A stretch of DNA of 64,000 bases from Streptomyces sp. NBC_00659 (lineage in GTDB: Bacteria > Actinomycetota > Actinomycetes > Streptomycetales > Streptomycetaceae): contig NZ_CP109031.1 of assembly GCF_036226925.1 (NCBI RefSeq), positions 8,680,001-8,744,000 of the forward strand, given 5' to 3'. Shown one piece after another: positions 36,276 to 44,714 of this stretch; position 1 is the stretch's first letter, and every line of letters starts with the position of its first letter. Below the pieces are notes generated by a model, which was given only the letters and a program-made list of their open reading frames with translations, had not been told where the DNA came from and searched no databases. Made by a program: the position numbers and the translations under genes.

Positions 36276-36771
36276 TCAGTCGCACGACGGGCGGCTCTTG
36301 GCGCGCTGCCAGAGGAGCTTCACATGTTCCGTGGCGATGGAGTGCGCGCGGCTGACGGTCACCGTGACGCGTCCCCCGGTCCGGCCGGGAAGGTCGAAGG
36401 CGTAGAGGCGGCGTCTGCCGTCGAGGAAGGGGGCAGCGGTCGGAGTGCGAGGGGGGTGCCGTTGCAGGTCACCGACAGGACGGTTTCGCGGTCCGCGCCG
36501 ATCACATGGTGCTGGTCGAGGATCCCGGTGGTGACCAGGGGGACGATCGTGGGACGGGCGGAGAAGGGGTGTTGCCGGGGGACGAGGTGCACGTGGTCAT
36601 GACGGCGCCGCCGTCCGTCGTGGCCCGTGGTGAGGCGGCGCGGGCCGGCGTCCTCGTCCTCGTCGCCGTCGGAGTGGGTGCCTTCGCCTGCGATGGCTGG
36701 GCGCCGCCGGTGCACGCCGCCGCCGAGAGAAGCGCGGCTCCGGCCGGCACGAAGGAACGAAGCCTGTTCAT
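36276..36771 (-). pseudogene. Frameshifted lipoprotein gene
   Basis: A start at 36771 gives a lipoprotein signal (LLSAAAC lipobox, Cys near residue 17) and a Thr/Ala/Pro linker. The natural-looking sequence then moves to a second frame (VHLVPRQHPFSARP, ILDQHHVIGADRETVLSVTCN) near 36590 and to a third (LDGRRRLYAFDLPGRTGG, HVKLLWQRAKSRPSCD, stop 36276) near 36430, next to a run of C. Both shifts go the same way, consistent with two single-base losses or sequencing errors. Put together it is a beta-rich secreted lipoprotein of about 165 residues with two Cys. Confidence 0.65.
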
Positions 36772-36941
36772 GATTCCCCCCGTTGTCCAGGCAACGAGCC
36801 CAGCGTAACGGCGTCGCGGGTGCCGCGTCCGTGGCGGCGGGTGACCGTCACGGGCCCCGTTTACCTCTCGGGTAATCGACTCCTGTGGGCGCGGCTGCCA
36901 GGGTCGGTGAGAACGGAGCCCGAACGGCCGGAAGGGATGCC

Positions 36942-37304
36942 ATGACCGCGTACGCCATAGCCCACCTGCGGGAAGCCGCACCGCACCCCGAGATCGCCGA
37001 GTACATCGAGCGGATCGGCGCCACCTTCGAACCGTACGGCGGCCGCTTCCTCGTGCACGCCACGCGGCACGAGGTGGTGGAGGGCGGCTGGCCCGGCCAT
37101 GTCGTCGTGATCGGCTTCCCCGGCATGACCGAGGCGTGTGCCTGGTGGGACGCACCCGCGTACCGGGACATCGCCCCGCTGCGCTCGCGGCACATCGAAG
37201 GGGACATCATCCTGGTCCCGGGCGTGCCCGAGGGCTACGACCCGACGGCCGCCGCGACGGCGATGAGGGAGGCACTGCGTGCCGGCCCCGGGGCCACGTG
37301 GTGA
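36942..37304 (+). CDS. DUF1330-domain protein
   Basis: This 120-residue protein has the DUF1330 ferredoxin-like pattern: TAYAIAHLREA first strand, EYIERIGATFEPYGGRFLVHATRHEVVEG, VVVIGFPGMTEACAWWDAPAYRDIAPLR and a final IILVPGVP. The family is structurally related to ABM monooxygenases; function unknown. ATG 36942 follows GGAAGGG. Its stop codon is inside the left arm of a terminator hairpin. Confidence 0.88.
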   Translation: MTAYAIAHLREAAPHPEIAEYIERIGATFEPYGGRFLVHATRHEVVEGGWPGHVVVIGFPGMTEACAWWDAPAYRDIAPLRSRHIEGDIILVPGVPEGYDPTAAATAMREALRAGPGATW

Positions 37305-37345
37305 GGGGACGGCGCCGCCCGGATCCCGGGTGACGCCGTCCCCTC
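37303..37345. terminator. Hairpin overlapping the DUF1330 stop codon
   Basis: A 12-bp perfect stem (37303-37314 and 37334-37345) encloses a smaller inner CCCGG/CCGGG stem. It also lies downstream of the convergent chitinase gene (stop at 37440). Confidence 0.75.
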
Positions 37346-37439
37346 AGAGGTACGGTCCTGCGGCGGGCCGAAGGCCGGCGGAGCCGGACGGGTGCCCGTG
37401 GGGCGCCCGTCAGGAGCCGGTCAGGAGCCGGTCAGACAG

Positions 37440-38666
37440 TCAGCAGGAGCCCTCGTCCTGCCACGGACCCCACTCGGCGCCGGTCGGTGCCTCGTTCTGG
37501 GTCCACCACTTGGCCTTCCAGTTGTGGTTGTTGTACGAAGCCTCGTTGCCGGCGGTGTAGACCGTGGCCGAGTTCCAGGCCGTCTTGCAGGCGCTGCTCG
37601 GCGGCGTGGGAGTCGGGGTCGGGGTGGGCGTCGGAGTGGGGGTACCGGTGGGCGGGGTCGCGCCGGCGAACTTCACCGAGTACTTCGCGAAGTCCCAGGA
37701 GTTCTGGGCCACGCTGGAGCAAGTGCCCGACGTACGGCCGCCGTTGTCGGCGGGGGAGCACTGGCGGTCGCGGTTGAGGGACCAGAAGGTGAAGCGGTCC
37801 ATCTTGTGGCTCGTGGCGAAGTCCAGCACCGTCTGGAAGTCGGCCTGGGAGAAGTACTCGCCGGTGTCACTGCGCCCGTTCATGCCGGAGAAGCCCTCAT
37901 GGGCGTAGGCGGTCGCCTGGTCCCAGCCGAAGGTCGACTGGAGGATCGTGTTGAAGTTGGCGAGCGCGCCGGTCTGGGACGCGGCGCCGTTGAAGCCGCC
38001 GTCGAACGGCATGATGGAGAAGTTGTTCGGGGTGAAGCCCTGCGCCTTCGCCTCCAGCAGCATCTGCTTGCCGAACCAGCCCGTTCCGTCCGCCGTGCCG
38101 GCCGTGGTGACGGACACGTACAGGCCCGGGTTGTTCTGCTGAAGGATCTTGGCGGCGCCGATCTCGTTCTTGATGGCCGCCGTGTTCTCGTACTCCGGCT
38201 CCTCGAGGTCGAAGTCGACCGCGTGCAGGCCGTACTTGGTGATGACCTGCTGGTACGCGGCAGCGGTGGAGGCCGCGTCCGAGCAGGTCTGCCCGAGCTT
38301 GGTGCCGCCGTAGCCGCCGATCGAGATGGAGACGTCGCCGCCCTTGGCGCGGATGGTGTTGATGACCGACTGCACGGCCGTGTCCGAGGACACCGCTGCC
38401 GTTCCGCCCCAAGTGGGCGAGCAGCCGCCGCCGTTGGGGGCGAGGACGAAAGCGAGCTGGAACGCCTTGAGGCCGGTCGCGTCCATGATGGCGGCCGCGT
38501 CCGGCGGATCGTTGTCCAGTGGCATCAGGTAAGGGGCGGCGGCGTACCAGCGGTTGCTGAGCGCGGTGGTCGCGCCCGAGGCGCTGCCCGCGACGAGCGC
38601 GGTCGTGCCGACCGCGGCCAGGCTCACGGCGGCAGCCGCGCCCAGACATGCGCGAAGACGTCTCAC
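37440..38666 (-). CDS. Secreted GH18 chitinase with C-terminal chitin-binding module
   Basis: This 408-residue protein has a Sec signal peptide (1 to about 31, ASG|A), a GH18 barrel (about 38-330) with SISIGGYGG near 114 and HAVDFDLE near 148-155 (catalytic Glu155; the first Asp of DxxDxDxE is His), a PT-repeat linker and a CBM5/12 module (AWNSATVYTAGNEASYN and WKAKWWTQNEAPTG). It hydrolyses chitin outside the cell. GTG start at 38666 has GGAGG four bases upstream. Two dre-like boxes upstream indicate repression by the GlcNAc-responsive regulator DasR. Confidence 0.94.
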   Translation of the reverse strand: MRRLRACLGAAAAVSLAAVGTTALVAGSASGATTALSNRWYAAAPYLMPLDNDPPDAAAIMDATGLKAFQLAFVLAPNGGGCSPTWGGTAAVSSDTAVQSVINTIRAKGGDVSISIGGYGGTKLGQTCSDAASTAAAYQQVITKYGLHAVDFDLEEPEYENTAAIKNEIGAAKILQQNNPGLYVSVTTAGTADGTGWFGKQMLLEAKAQGFTPNNFSIMPFDGGFNGAASQTGALANFNTILQSTFGWDQATAYAHEGFSGMNGRSDTGEYFSQADFQTVLDFATSHKMDRFTFWSLNRDRQCSPADNGGRTSGTCSSVAQNSWDFAKYSVKFAGATPPTGTPTPTPTPTPTPTPPSSACKTAWNSATVYTAGNEASYNNHNWKAKWWTQNEAPTGAEWGPWQDEGSC

Positions 38667-38729
38667 TGTGCCTCCAGAGGGGTGGGGGAGTCCCAGCTTC
38701 CGGGCTCTGTCGCGATCACGTCAATATGT

Positions 38730-38763
38730 TGGACTAGACCAAATGGGTCTTTGGACTAGACCA
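38730..38763 (-). promoter_or_regulatory. Two TGGTCTAGTCCA (dre-like) boxes upstream of the chitinase
   Basis: On the gene strand TGGTCTAGTCCA occurs at 38741-38730 and 38763-38752, 22 bp apart. This is one base from the symmetric dre core TGGTCTAGACCA bound by DasR and also matches the direct repeats long known in Streptomyces chitinase promoters. A TTGACG (-35) follows the boxes on the gene strand. Confidence 0.85.
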
Positions 38764-38874
38764 GGTGAAATCTTTACCCGGCCGCCGTTCCCGCGTGCAT
38801 CGCATGCGGATCGCAGACCGTTCGCCTGTGGCCCGCGGCTCCAACCGGTGTGTCCTGACGGGGCGTTGACGGCG

Positions 38875-39522
38875 TCAGTACGGCAGGCCCTCCGATGCGG
38901 CGCGGAGTGCGGCGTGCATGCATGCGGCGAGGTCCTCCTCCGAGGACTGCGTCTCGTCGGCGAAACGTACGGCGAAGTCCTCCGCCGCCGCGCGCAGCGC
39001 GCCGTTGACGGTGGCCGCGTGCACCTTGACCCGCAGATCGTCGGTGCTCCCGCCGGAACGCCGGGCGAGGACCTCGGTGAGGACGGGCAGCGCGTCGTCA
39101 TGGGCCTGGAGCCAGACGGCACGCAGCGCCGGCTCGGTGGGGGTCATGCGGATCAGGTCGAGCACCGCGGGGTCGGCGGACGGCAGTGTCCCGTGGCGGC
39201 AGGAACGGGTGAGGAAGTCCAGCAGGCCGGTCTCCGGCGGCCAGTGGCGCAGTTGATCCGTCGCCGCGTCGAGTCCCGCCGTCAGTAACGGGCGTACGCA
39301 GCTCTCCTTGGTCGGGAAGTGGCGCCACAGCGTGCGGGTCGAGACGCCCACCGCCTCCGCGATCTGGTCCCCCGTGGTGTTCGTGACGCCCTGGGAGACG
39401 AACAGGCGCACGGCCTCACGGGCTATGTCCAGACGGAGAGCCTCCTTGCGCCGTTCGCCCAGTGACGGCCGCGCGGCCGCCGCGGCCTGCGTGGCCCGGT
39501 CTGCGGGTGCCGCTTCGCGCAC
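38875..39522 (-). CDS. TetR-family regulator with a TTA codon
   Basis: This 215-residue protein has a TetR HTH (about 28-72; TGDQIAEAVGVSTRTLWRHFPTKESC) and a helical C-terminal domain. GTG at 39522 is preferred: TATGCT on the gene strand (39564-39559) looks like a -10 and would put the longer start at 39588 outside the transcript. A TTA Leu codon (39288-39286, codon 79) makes translation dependent on bldA tRNA. It is divergent from the lipase gene and has two palindromes upstream, so autoregulation is likely. Confidence 0.9.
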   Translation of the reverse strand: MREAAPADRATQAAAAARPSLGERRKEALRLDIAREAVRLFVSQGVTNTTGDQIAEAVGVSTRTLWRHFPTKESCVRPLLTAGLDAATDQLRHWPPETGLLDFLTRSCRHGTLPSADPAVLDLIRMTPTEPALRAVWLQAHDDALPVLTEVLARRSGGSTDDLRVKVHAATVNGALRAAAEDFAVRFADETQSSEEDLAACMHAALRAASEGLPY

Positions 39523-40097
39523 CGTCGCCCCACCATCCCTGTCCGTCCGACCGGAGGCAGCATAGCGAGCCGTTCGGAAATGACGCACGCAGACATCTTG
39601 TCACTGAGTGACATCCACTCCTACTCTCCTGATGTGACTCGGGAGTAACTAGTGGACGCCGAACGGGACTTCGGCGTCCGCCGCTGCCGGGAACCGATAC
39701 AGGAACAGGGCGGCACGGGACAGCGGGACACAGCACGGAACGGCGGAGCCGCAGCCACGAGCCCCCGGGCTCCGCCGAACACGACCCCCGAGCCCTGCCG
39801 CCCCGCCCGCACGTCGGATGACGTGCGGGCGGACGCCGCACCACGCGCCGCCCGGCCGACGGCGCGTCGACGGTGTCTTCGTCCTGTCCACCTCCGCGAT
39901 GCGGCCGGGCGGGGTCCCGTCCTGCCCGAACTCCGCATCCCGGCACCGCTCTTCCCCCCTCACCGACCCGTGACCGTCACCGGCAGTCCCGCGGTGACGG
40001 CCCCCGGCCGGCCCCCAGCCACACCCGGCGTCACGCCATTGACGCCGTCGGCCGCCCGCACGACCCCCACGTTTTGACGAAGCAGGGAGTGAGCCGC
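39523..40097. other. Divergent region between TetR and lipase genes
   Basis: The 575 bases hold two palindromes (listed separately) near the TetR side. The remaining 450 bases before the lipase start are G/C- and C-rich. An open frame at 39652-40077 has Arg/Pro/Thr-rich content and no ribosome site; I judge it non-coding. The lipase may have a long leader. Confidence 0.5.
39599..39649. promoter_or_regulatory. Two related palindromes upstream of the TetR gene
   Basis: TGTCACTGAGTGACA (39599-39613) is a perfect 15-bp palindrome; GTGACTCGGGAGTAAC (39634-39649) is a 16-bp palindrome with one mismatch. Both carry GTGACT/AGTGAC-like halves and are about 36 bp apart centre to centre. They are good operator candidates for the TetR protein at 38875. 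Confidence 0.6.
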
Positions 40098-41513
40098 ATG
40101 GAACGACCCCCCAGCACCCATCAGCCGCGTCCGGTGTCCGGCCGACGTCCGGAACGGGATCTGCCCTCCACACGCCCCGGGCCCGTCGCACGGAACCGCG
40201 GCCGCCTCCTCGCCACCGCACTCGCGGTACTCGCCTGTCTGAGCGTCCAGGCGATCCCCGCGGCGGCGGCCGGCACCGGCGACGTGGTGTCCCGTGGCGT
40301 GACCATCCCCGCGTTCTACACGCCGCCCGCGAACCTCCCCGCGGCCAACGGCGCCCTGATCCGCAGCGAACCCCTCCCCCTCGCGCTCAGCCTGCCCGGC
40401 CTCGACGGTCCGCTCCCCGGTACCGCGACCCGCCTGATGTACAAGTCGACCGACTCCAACGGACGGCCCGTCGCCGTGACCGGCGCCTACATCGAGCCCG
40501 CGGCCCGCTGGAAGGGCGACGGTCCGCGCCCCCTGGTCGCCGTGGCCCCCGGCACCATGGGCCAGGGCGACCAGTGCGCGGCCTCCATGGGTCTCGAACA
40601 CCCGATCAGCCTGAACGACGAGACGGTTTCGGTCGGTTACGAGGACCTCTCCATCTACCGGCTCCTGGCCTCCGGCGTGGCGGTGGTCGTCACCGACTAC
40701 GCCGGGCTGGGCGCGACCGACCGGCTCCACACGTACGTCGACCGTCTCGACGGCGGCCACGCGCTGCTCGACGCCGTCCGCGCGGCCCGCGCGCTGGCCG
40801 GAACGTCGGTCACCTCCGCCTCACCCGTCGGCCTCTTCGGCTACAGCCAGGGCGGCGGTGCCAGCGCGTCGGCGGCCGAACTCCAGCCCTCCTACGCCCC
40901 GGACATCACCCTGGCCGGCACCTACGCCGGCGCACCGCCCGCCAACCTCACCGAGGTGATCAAGGGCATCGACGGCAGCGCTCTCGCCGGTGCCCTGGGC
41001 TGGTCCCTCAACGGCTTCCTCCAGTCCGACCCCGATCTTCAGGGCTTCGCGGACGCCCACATCAACGCCGCCGGGAAGGCCGCGCTGAACGACCTCTCCA
41101 CGATGTGCGTCGGCGACGCGATCCTCGGATACGCGTTCAAGAAGAGCACCTCCTGGACGACGGACGGCCACTCCGTCAGCGACCTCGTCGCGAGCACACC
41201 GGCCCTCCAGGCCACGCTCGCCGACCAGCGCATCGGCAATCTGAAGCCGGCCAGTCCGGTACGCCTGGTCACCGGCGTCCAGGACGACATCGTTCCGCAC
41301 GCCCAGGCACGTCAACTCGCCGTCGACTGGTGCCGCAAGGGCGCCGACATCACGTACGACGCCATCGTCCTGCCGAACCTCGGCGACGGACTGCTCCTCA
41401 ACCATGTCGCACCCCTCCTCACCGACCAGGGCGACGCCATCTCCTGGCTGACCGACCGTCTCTCCGGCAGGCACGCCTCCTCCAACTGCTGGACGATGCC
41501 CCTCCAGCCCTGA
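40098..41513 (+). CDS. Secreted lipase (LIP/secretory lipase family)
   Basis: This 471-residue protein has a long basic start (1-38) and a hydrophobic core with AxA (ATALAVLACLSVQAIPAAAA, cleavage near 59). The alpha/beta hydrolase domain shows GYSQGG near 255 (nucleophile Ser), a late TGVQDDIVPHA with Asp near 400 and NHV with the His near 435. This matches secreted triacylglycerol lipases of the fungal LIP type common in actinomycetes. Two Cys pairs may be disulfides. A strong terminator follows. Possibly controlled by the divergent TetR gene. Confidence 0.88.
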   Translation: MERPPSTHQPRPVSGRRPERDLPSTRPGPVARNRGRLLATALAVLACLSVQAIPAAAAGTGDVVSRGVTIPAFYTPPANLPAANGALIRSEPLPLALSLPGLDGPLPGTATRLMYKSTDSNGRPVAVTGAYIEPAARWKGDGPRPLVAVAPGTMGQGDQCAASMGLEHPISLNDETVSVGYEDLSIYRLLASGVAVVVTDYAGLGATDRLHTYVDRLDGGHALLDAVRAARALAGTSVTSASPVGLFGYSQGGGASASAAELQPSYAPDITLAGTYAGAPPANLTEVIKGIDGSALAGALGWSLNGFLQSDPDLQGFADAHINAAGKAALNDLSTMCVGDAILGYAFKKSTSWTTDGHSVSDLVASTPALQATLADQRIGNLKPASPVRLVTGVQDDIVPHAQARQLAVDWCRKGADITYDAIVLPNLGDGLLLNHVAPLLTDQGDAISWLTDRLSGRHASSNCWTMPLQP

Positions 41514-41521
41514 CGTGTCCG

Positions 41522-41562
41522 GTGCGGGCCCCGGCGCCGATTCCCGGCGCCGGGGCCCGCAC
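41522..41562. terminator. Strong hairpin after the lipase gene
   Basis: A perfect 18-bp inverted repeat (41522-41539 and 41545-41562) with a 5-base loop starts 8 bases after the lipase stop. Confidence 0.88.
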
Positions 41563-41765
41563 GCGTGGCCGCGAAAGAGAGCGTCGCGCGCACCCTCCGT
41601 CTCGCCGGCACGCTCGAATCGGCATCGCCGTAAGGGAGTTGAGAAGGAAGAACACCGCCGGCGCGAGGCAACCCCCCGGCCTCCTCCTCCGTCCTCGTGG
41701 GACGGGGGAGCCCGTCGGTACCGACGTGGCGACGGGGGCGCATGCCGACCAGGAGGAGAAGAATC

Positions 41766-44570
41766 TTGTTCCGTGTCCGGCGAATAGGGGTCGTCGCTGC
41801 GGTGTTGCTCGCAGCGGTCGCAGGATCGCCAGGATCGACCCAGGCACAGCACAACACCGCCGGCTCCGCGCGGTCCGTGGGATCGGCCTCGGCCGCGGAC
41901 GCCGACGGCGGACTTCCCGCCGGATGGAGCCTCACCGGAGAGGGAGCGGCACGACAGTTGGTCTGGCGCTCGGCCGAGCCGGTGCCCATGAGCGACTCGG
42001 GCGTCGCGTTCTATTCCGGGGACCGCTTCCTCGGCCGTCCCGTCGGCGAGCCGGACGGCCGCTCCTTCCGGCTCACGCTGGGTGCGGCACAGTTCGGGAA
42101 GCCGTCCGACCTCCAGGCACGGACCGGCGAACGGCGCCTGGACGCGGCGGGCGCCGGGCGGAACCGGACCGTCGGGCCCAAGGAGCCCGGGGAACGGTCC
42201 GGGCTGTCGGCCCAGCCGGCGGCCCGGCTGCCGGTGAACGCCGTCGACCCCGGCAGGCCGGGCTCCTACCGGACGGCCACCGGTGACTACAAACTCCCCT
42301 CGGTCCGCCTGCCCGGCCTGCCCGAGCGCGTGGAGATGCGCGCCGTGGTGGTCGCGCCCACGAACGCCCCGGGACACCGGCCGCTGGCCCTGTTCCTGCA
42401 CGGCCGCCACGCCACCTGCTACGGCCACGGCCCCGACCCGAGTGGCGAATGGCCCTGCCCGGCGGGCAGCAGGTCCATTCCGAGCTACCGGGGTTACCTC
42501 GCCGACCAGAAGCTGCTGGCCTCGCAGGGATATGTGACCGTGTCCATCGCCGCCAACGGCATCAACGGACAGGACTACGCGGCGGAGGACGGCGGCGCGC
42601 AGGCCCGGTCGTCGCTCGTGCGGCAGCACTTGGCCCGTTGGGCGGGCTGGTCCGCGGACCGGGCCTCCGCGCCCCCGATCGTACGGCGGGCGGCTCCGGC
42701 GGACCTGTCACGTGTCCTGCTGGTCGGCCACTCGCGCGGCGGCGAGGGCGTGAACCGGGCAGCCATGGACAGCCTGTACGGCGCCCCGGCCGACCAGGAC
42801 GGTTATCACGGGCCGGTGCGCTGGCACATCCGCGGCACCGTCCTCATCGGCCCCACGATCTTCGGGCAGAACCCGGCGCCCGACGTCCCCTCCGCGACGA
42901 TCCTGCCCGGCTGCGACGGCGATGTGACCGACCTCCAGGGCGAGATGTACGTGGACGCGACACGCGGAGTCAGCCGCGGCGCCGCTCTGCACAGCGCCGT
43001 CTACATGGTCGGCGCCAACCACAACTTCTTCAACGCCGAGTGGACCCCGGGCCAGGCCCAGGCACCGGCGGAGGACGACTTCTGGAACGGGGAGTCCGAC
43101 CGGGTGTGCTCGCCCGGCACCGCCACGAGGCTGACGGCACGTCAGCAGCAGACCGCCGGCGCGACGTACATCGCCGCCGCCGCGCGGCTGTTCGTCGCCG
43201 GTGACGACCGTGTACGGCCGCTGCTCGACGGTTCGGGGCGGCGCGCGCCCTCCGCCGGTCCCGCCCGGGTTGTCACCCACGCGGTCGGCGGACGCCGGAC
43301 TCCGGCGTTCCTGCCGGACGGACAGGTCTCCGTCGACGGCGGCAGGCTGTGCGACGAGGTGACCGAGACCGTGTCGGCGGCCTGCCTCGGCTCCGGCCGC
43401 AGCGGTGGCTCTCCGCACTTCGCCACCTGGGCGCCGTCGCAGGAGCCGGGCCGGCGTGCCGTGGCACTGCGATGGACGTCCGCCGGTCACGCGGTCCGGG
43501 TCGGTTCGGCGAGGCCGGTCTCGATCGCCGGCTCCCGGGATCTGGCGCTGCGTCTGATCGTTCCGCCGAACACCAGGGACGCCCGGTTCGACATCGGACT
43601 GACCGACACCTCCGGCCACCGGGCGACCTTGGGGCGGGTCCGTCTCGACGGTCTGCCCGGAACCGACCGAACCGCCTCCTTCTGGGGCCAGGAGGTCCGG
43701 CTGCCGCTGGCCGCCGCCCTCCGCGCGGGGGTCGATCCACACCGGGTGAAGTCCCTGGAGATCGTCCCGCGCACCGGCTCCGGACAGGCGTGGCTCATCG
43801 ACGCGTGGGGATGGCGCGGCGGAACCCCCGCGGTCCGGGCGGCGGACCTGGTACGCGTCGACATCGGCCGGCTGAGCGTCGCGGAGGGCGGGTCGGGCGT
43901 GCGGACCTACCACGTGCCGGTGAAGGTCACCGGGCAGGGGAAGGGCACGGTCCGGCTGTTCGTCGCCGATCCGGACACGGGCCGGACCACCTCGCGCGAG
44001 GTGACCGTAGGGCCCGGCCAGAGCCCCGAGGTGCCGGTCGAGGTCCGGGGCAACACGCGCTACGGCTACGACGTCTCCCACGACATCTTCGTGAAGGCGG
44101 TCCACGGCGCCGTGACCGGTGCCTACCGGGGTGGTGTGACCGCGCTGAACGACGATCCGATGCCCGCCTTCACGGTGACCCCGCCCTCCGCCCGCGCGGC
44201 CGAGGGCCGGAAGCTGACCTGGCGGATCGACCTCTCCGCGCCGGCCGACGTGGACATGCAGTCCGACATCGCCGTCGTCCCCGTCACCGGCGGAAACGAA
44301 CTGTCCACCACCGACGTGGATCCGCAATGGCTGCGGAACATGTCCGGCAAGGAACCGCTGCCGTCACGGCCGCTGTCCCAGGTGGACGGATTCTTCCTGT
44401 TCGTCGACATACCCGCGGGCCGGACGAGTACCGAGTTCACCGTCCCCACGGTCGGGGACCGGATCGCCGAGCCGGAGGAGACGGTACGGCTGCGTATGAC
44501 CGTCTACGACGAGACGGGCCGGCCGTACGACGGACCGGAGTTCACCGGCACGGTGCACGACCCGGCGTAG
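41766..44570 (+). CDS. Large secreted alpha/beta hydrolase with Calx-beta-like C terminus (TTG start)
   Basis: This 934-residue protein has a signal peptide (1 to about 28, RRIGVVAAVLLAAVAG core, STQA), a spacer, an alpha/beta hydrolase domain (about 160-470; FLHGRHATC oxyanion region, VGHSRGGEG with the Ser, ANHNFF with the likely His), a jelly-roll-like section and a C-terminal Calx-beta-type region (about 690-930). TTG at 41766 is chosen: AGGAGG lies nine bases upstream, and an ATG at 41742 would need four consecutive AGG/AGA Arg codons, almost unused in this genome. It may be an esterase or lipase-like enzyme; substrate unknown. Confidence 0.82.
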   Translation: MFRVRRIGVVAAVLLAAVAGSPGSTQAQHNTAGSARSVGSASAADADGGLPAGWSLTGEGAARQLVWRSAEPVPMSDSGVAFYSGDRFLGRPVGEPDGRSFRLTLGAAQFGKPSDLQARTGERRLDAAGAGRNRTVGPKEPGERSGLSAQPAARLPVNAVDPGRPGSYRTATGDYKLPSVRLPGLPERVEMRAVVVAPTNAPGHRPLALFLHGRHATCYGHGPDPSGEWPCPAGSRSIPSYRGYLADQKLLASQGYVTVSIAANGINGQDYAAEDGGAQARSSLVRQHLARWAGWSADRASAPPIVRRAAPADLSRVLLVGHSRGGEGVNRAAMDSLYGAPADQDGYHGPVRWHIRGTVLIGPTIFGQNPAPDVPSATILPGCDGDVTDLQGEMYVDATRGVSRGAALHSAVYMVGANHNFFNAEWTPGQAQAPAEDDFWNGESDRVCSPGTATRLTARQQQTAGATYIAAAARLFVAGDDRVRPLLDGSGRRAPSAGPARVVTHAVGGRRTPAFLPDGQVSVDGGRLCDEVTETVSAACLGSGRSGGSPHFATWAPSQEPGRRAVALRWTSAGHAVRVGSARPVSIAGSRDLALRLIVPPNTRDARFDIGLTDTSGHRATLGRVRLDGLPGTDRTASFWGQEVRLPLAAALRAGVDPHRVKSLEIVPRTGSGQAWLIDAWGWRGGTPAVRAADLVRVDIGRLSVAEGGSGVRTYHVPVKVTGQGKGTVRLFVADPDTGRTTSREVTVGPGQSPEVPVEVRGNTRYGYDVSHDIFVKAVHGAVTGAYRGGVTALNDDPMPAFTVTPPSARAAEGRKLTWRIDLSAPADVDMQSDIAVVPVTGGNELSTTDVDPQWLRNMSGKEPLPSRPLSQVDGFFLFVDIPAGRTSTEFTVPTVGDRIAEPEETVRLRMTVYDETGRPYDGPEFTGTVHDPA

Positions 44571-44616
44571 CCCGCGCAAGGCCCGCGCCCCGGCCGGACC
44601 CGGACCCTCGGGATCC

Positions 44617-44659
44617 GGCTTCCGGCCGGCGCGCGGGACCCGCGCCCCGGCCGGAAGCC
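44617..44659. terminator. Nested hairpin between convergent genes
   Basis: A 13-bp stem (44617-44629 and 44647-44659) encloses an inner GCGCGGG/CCCGCGC stem. It sits between the alpha/beta hydrolase (stop 44570) and the metallophosphoesterase (stop 44715). Confidence 0.75.
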
Positions 44660-44714
44660 CCGGGACGCTTACGTCACCCCGCCCGGCAGCACGCGGCGTA
44701 CGACGCGCGCTGTT

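Noticed and set aside
36850..36885. Stress-sigma promoter (GTTTAC ... GGGTAA) before DUF1330
   Set aside because: Spacing between the two elements is only five bases, far below the 14-16 expected; it reads better as a small TTACC/GGTAA inverted repeat.
39652..40077. Possible 141-residue gene before the lipase
   Set aside because: Arg/Pro/Thr-rich, no ribosome site, no recognisable family and overlapping open frames on the other strand.
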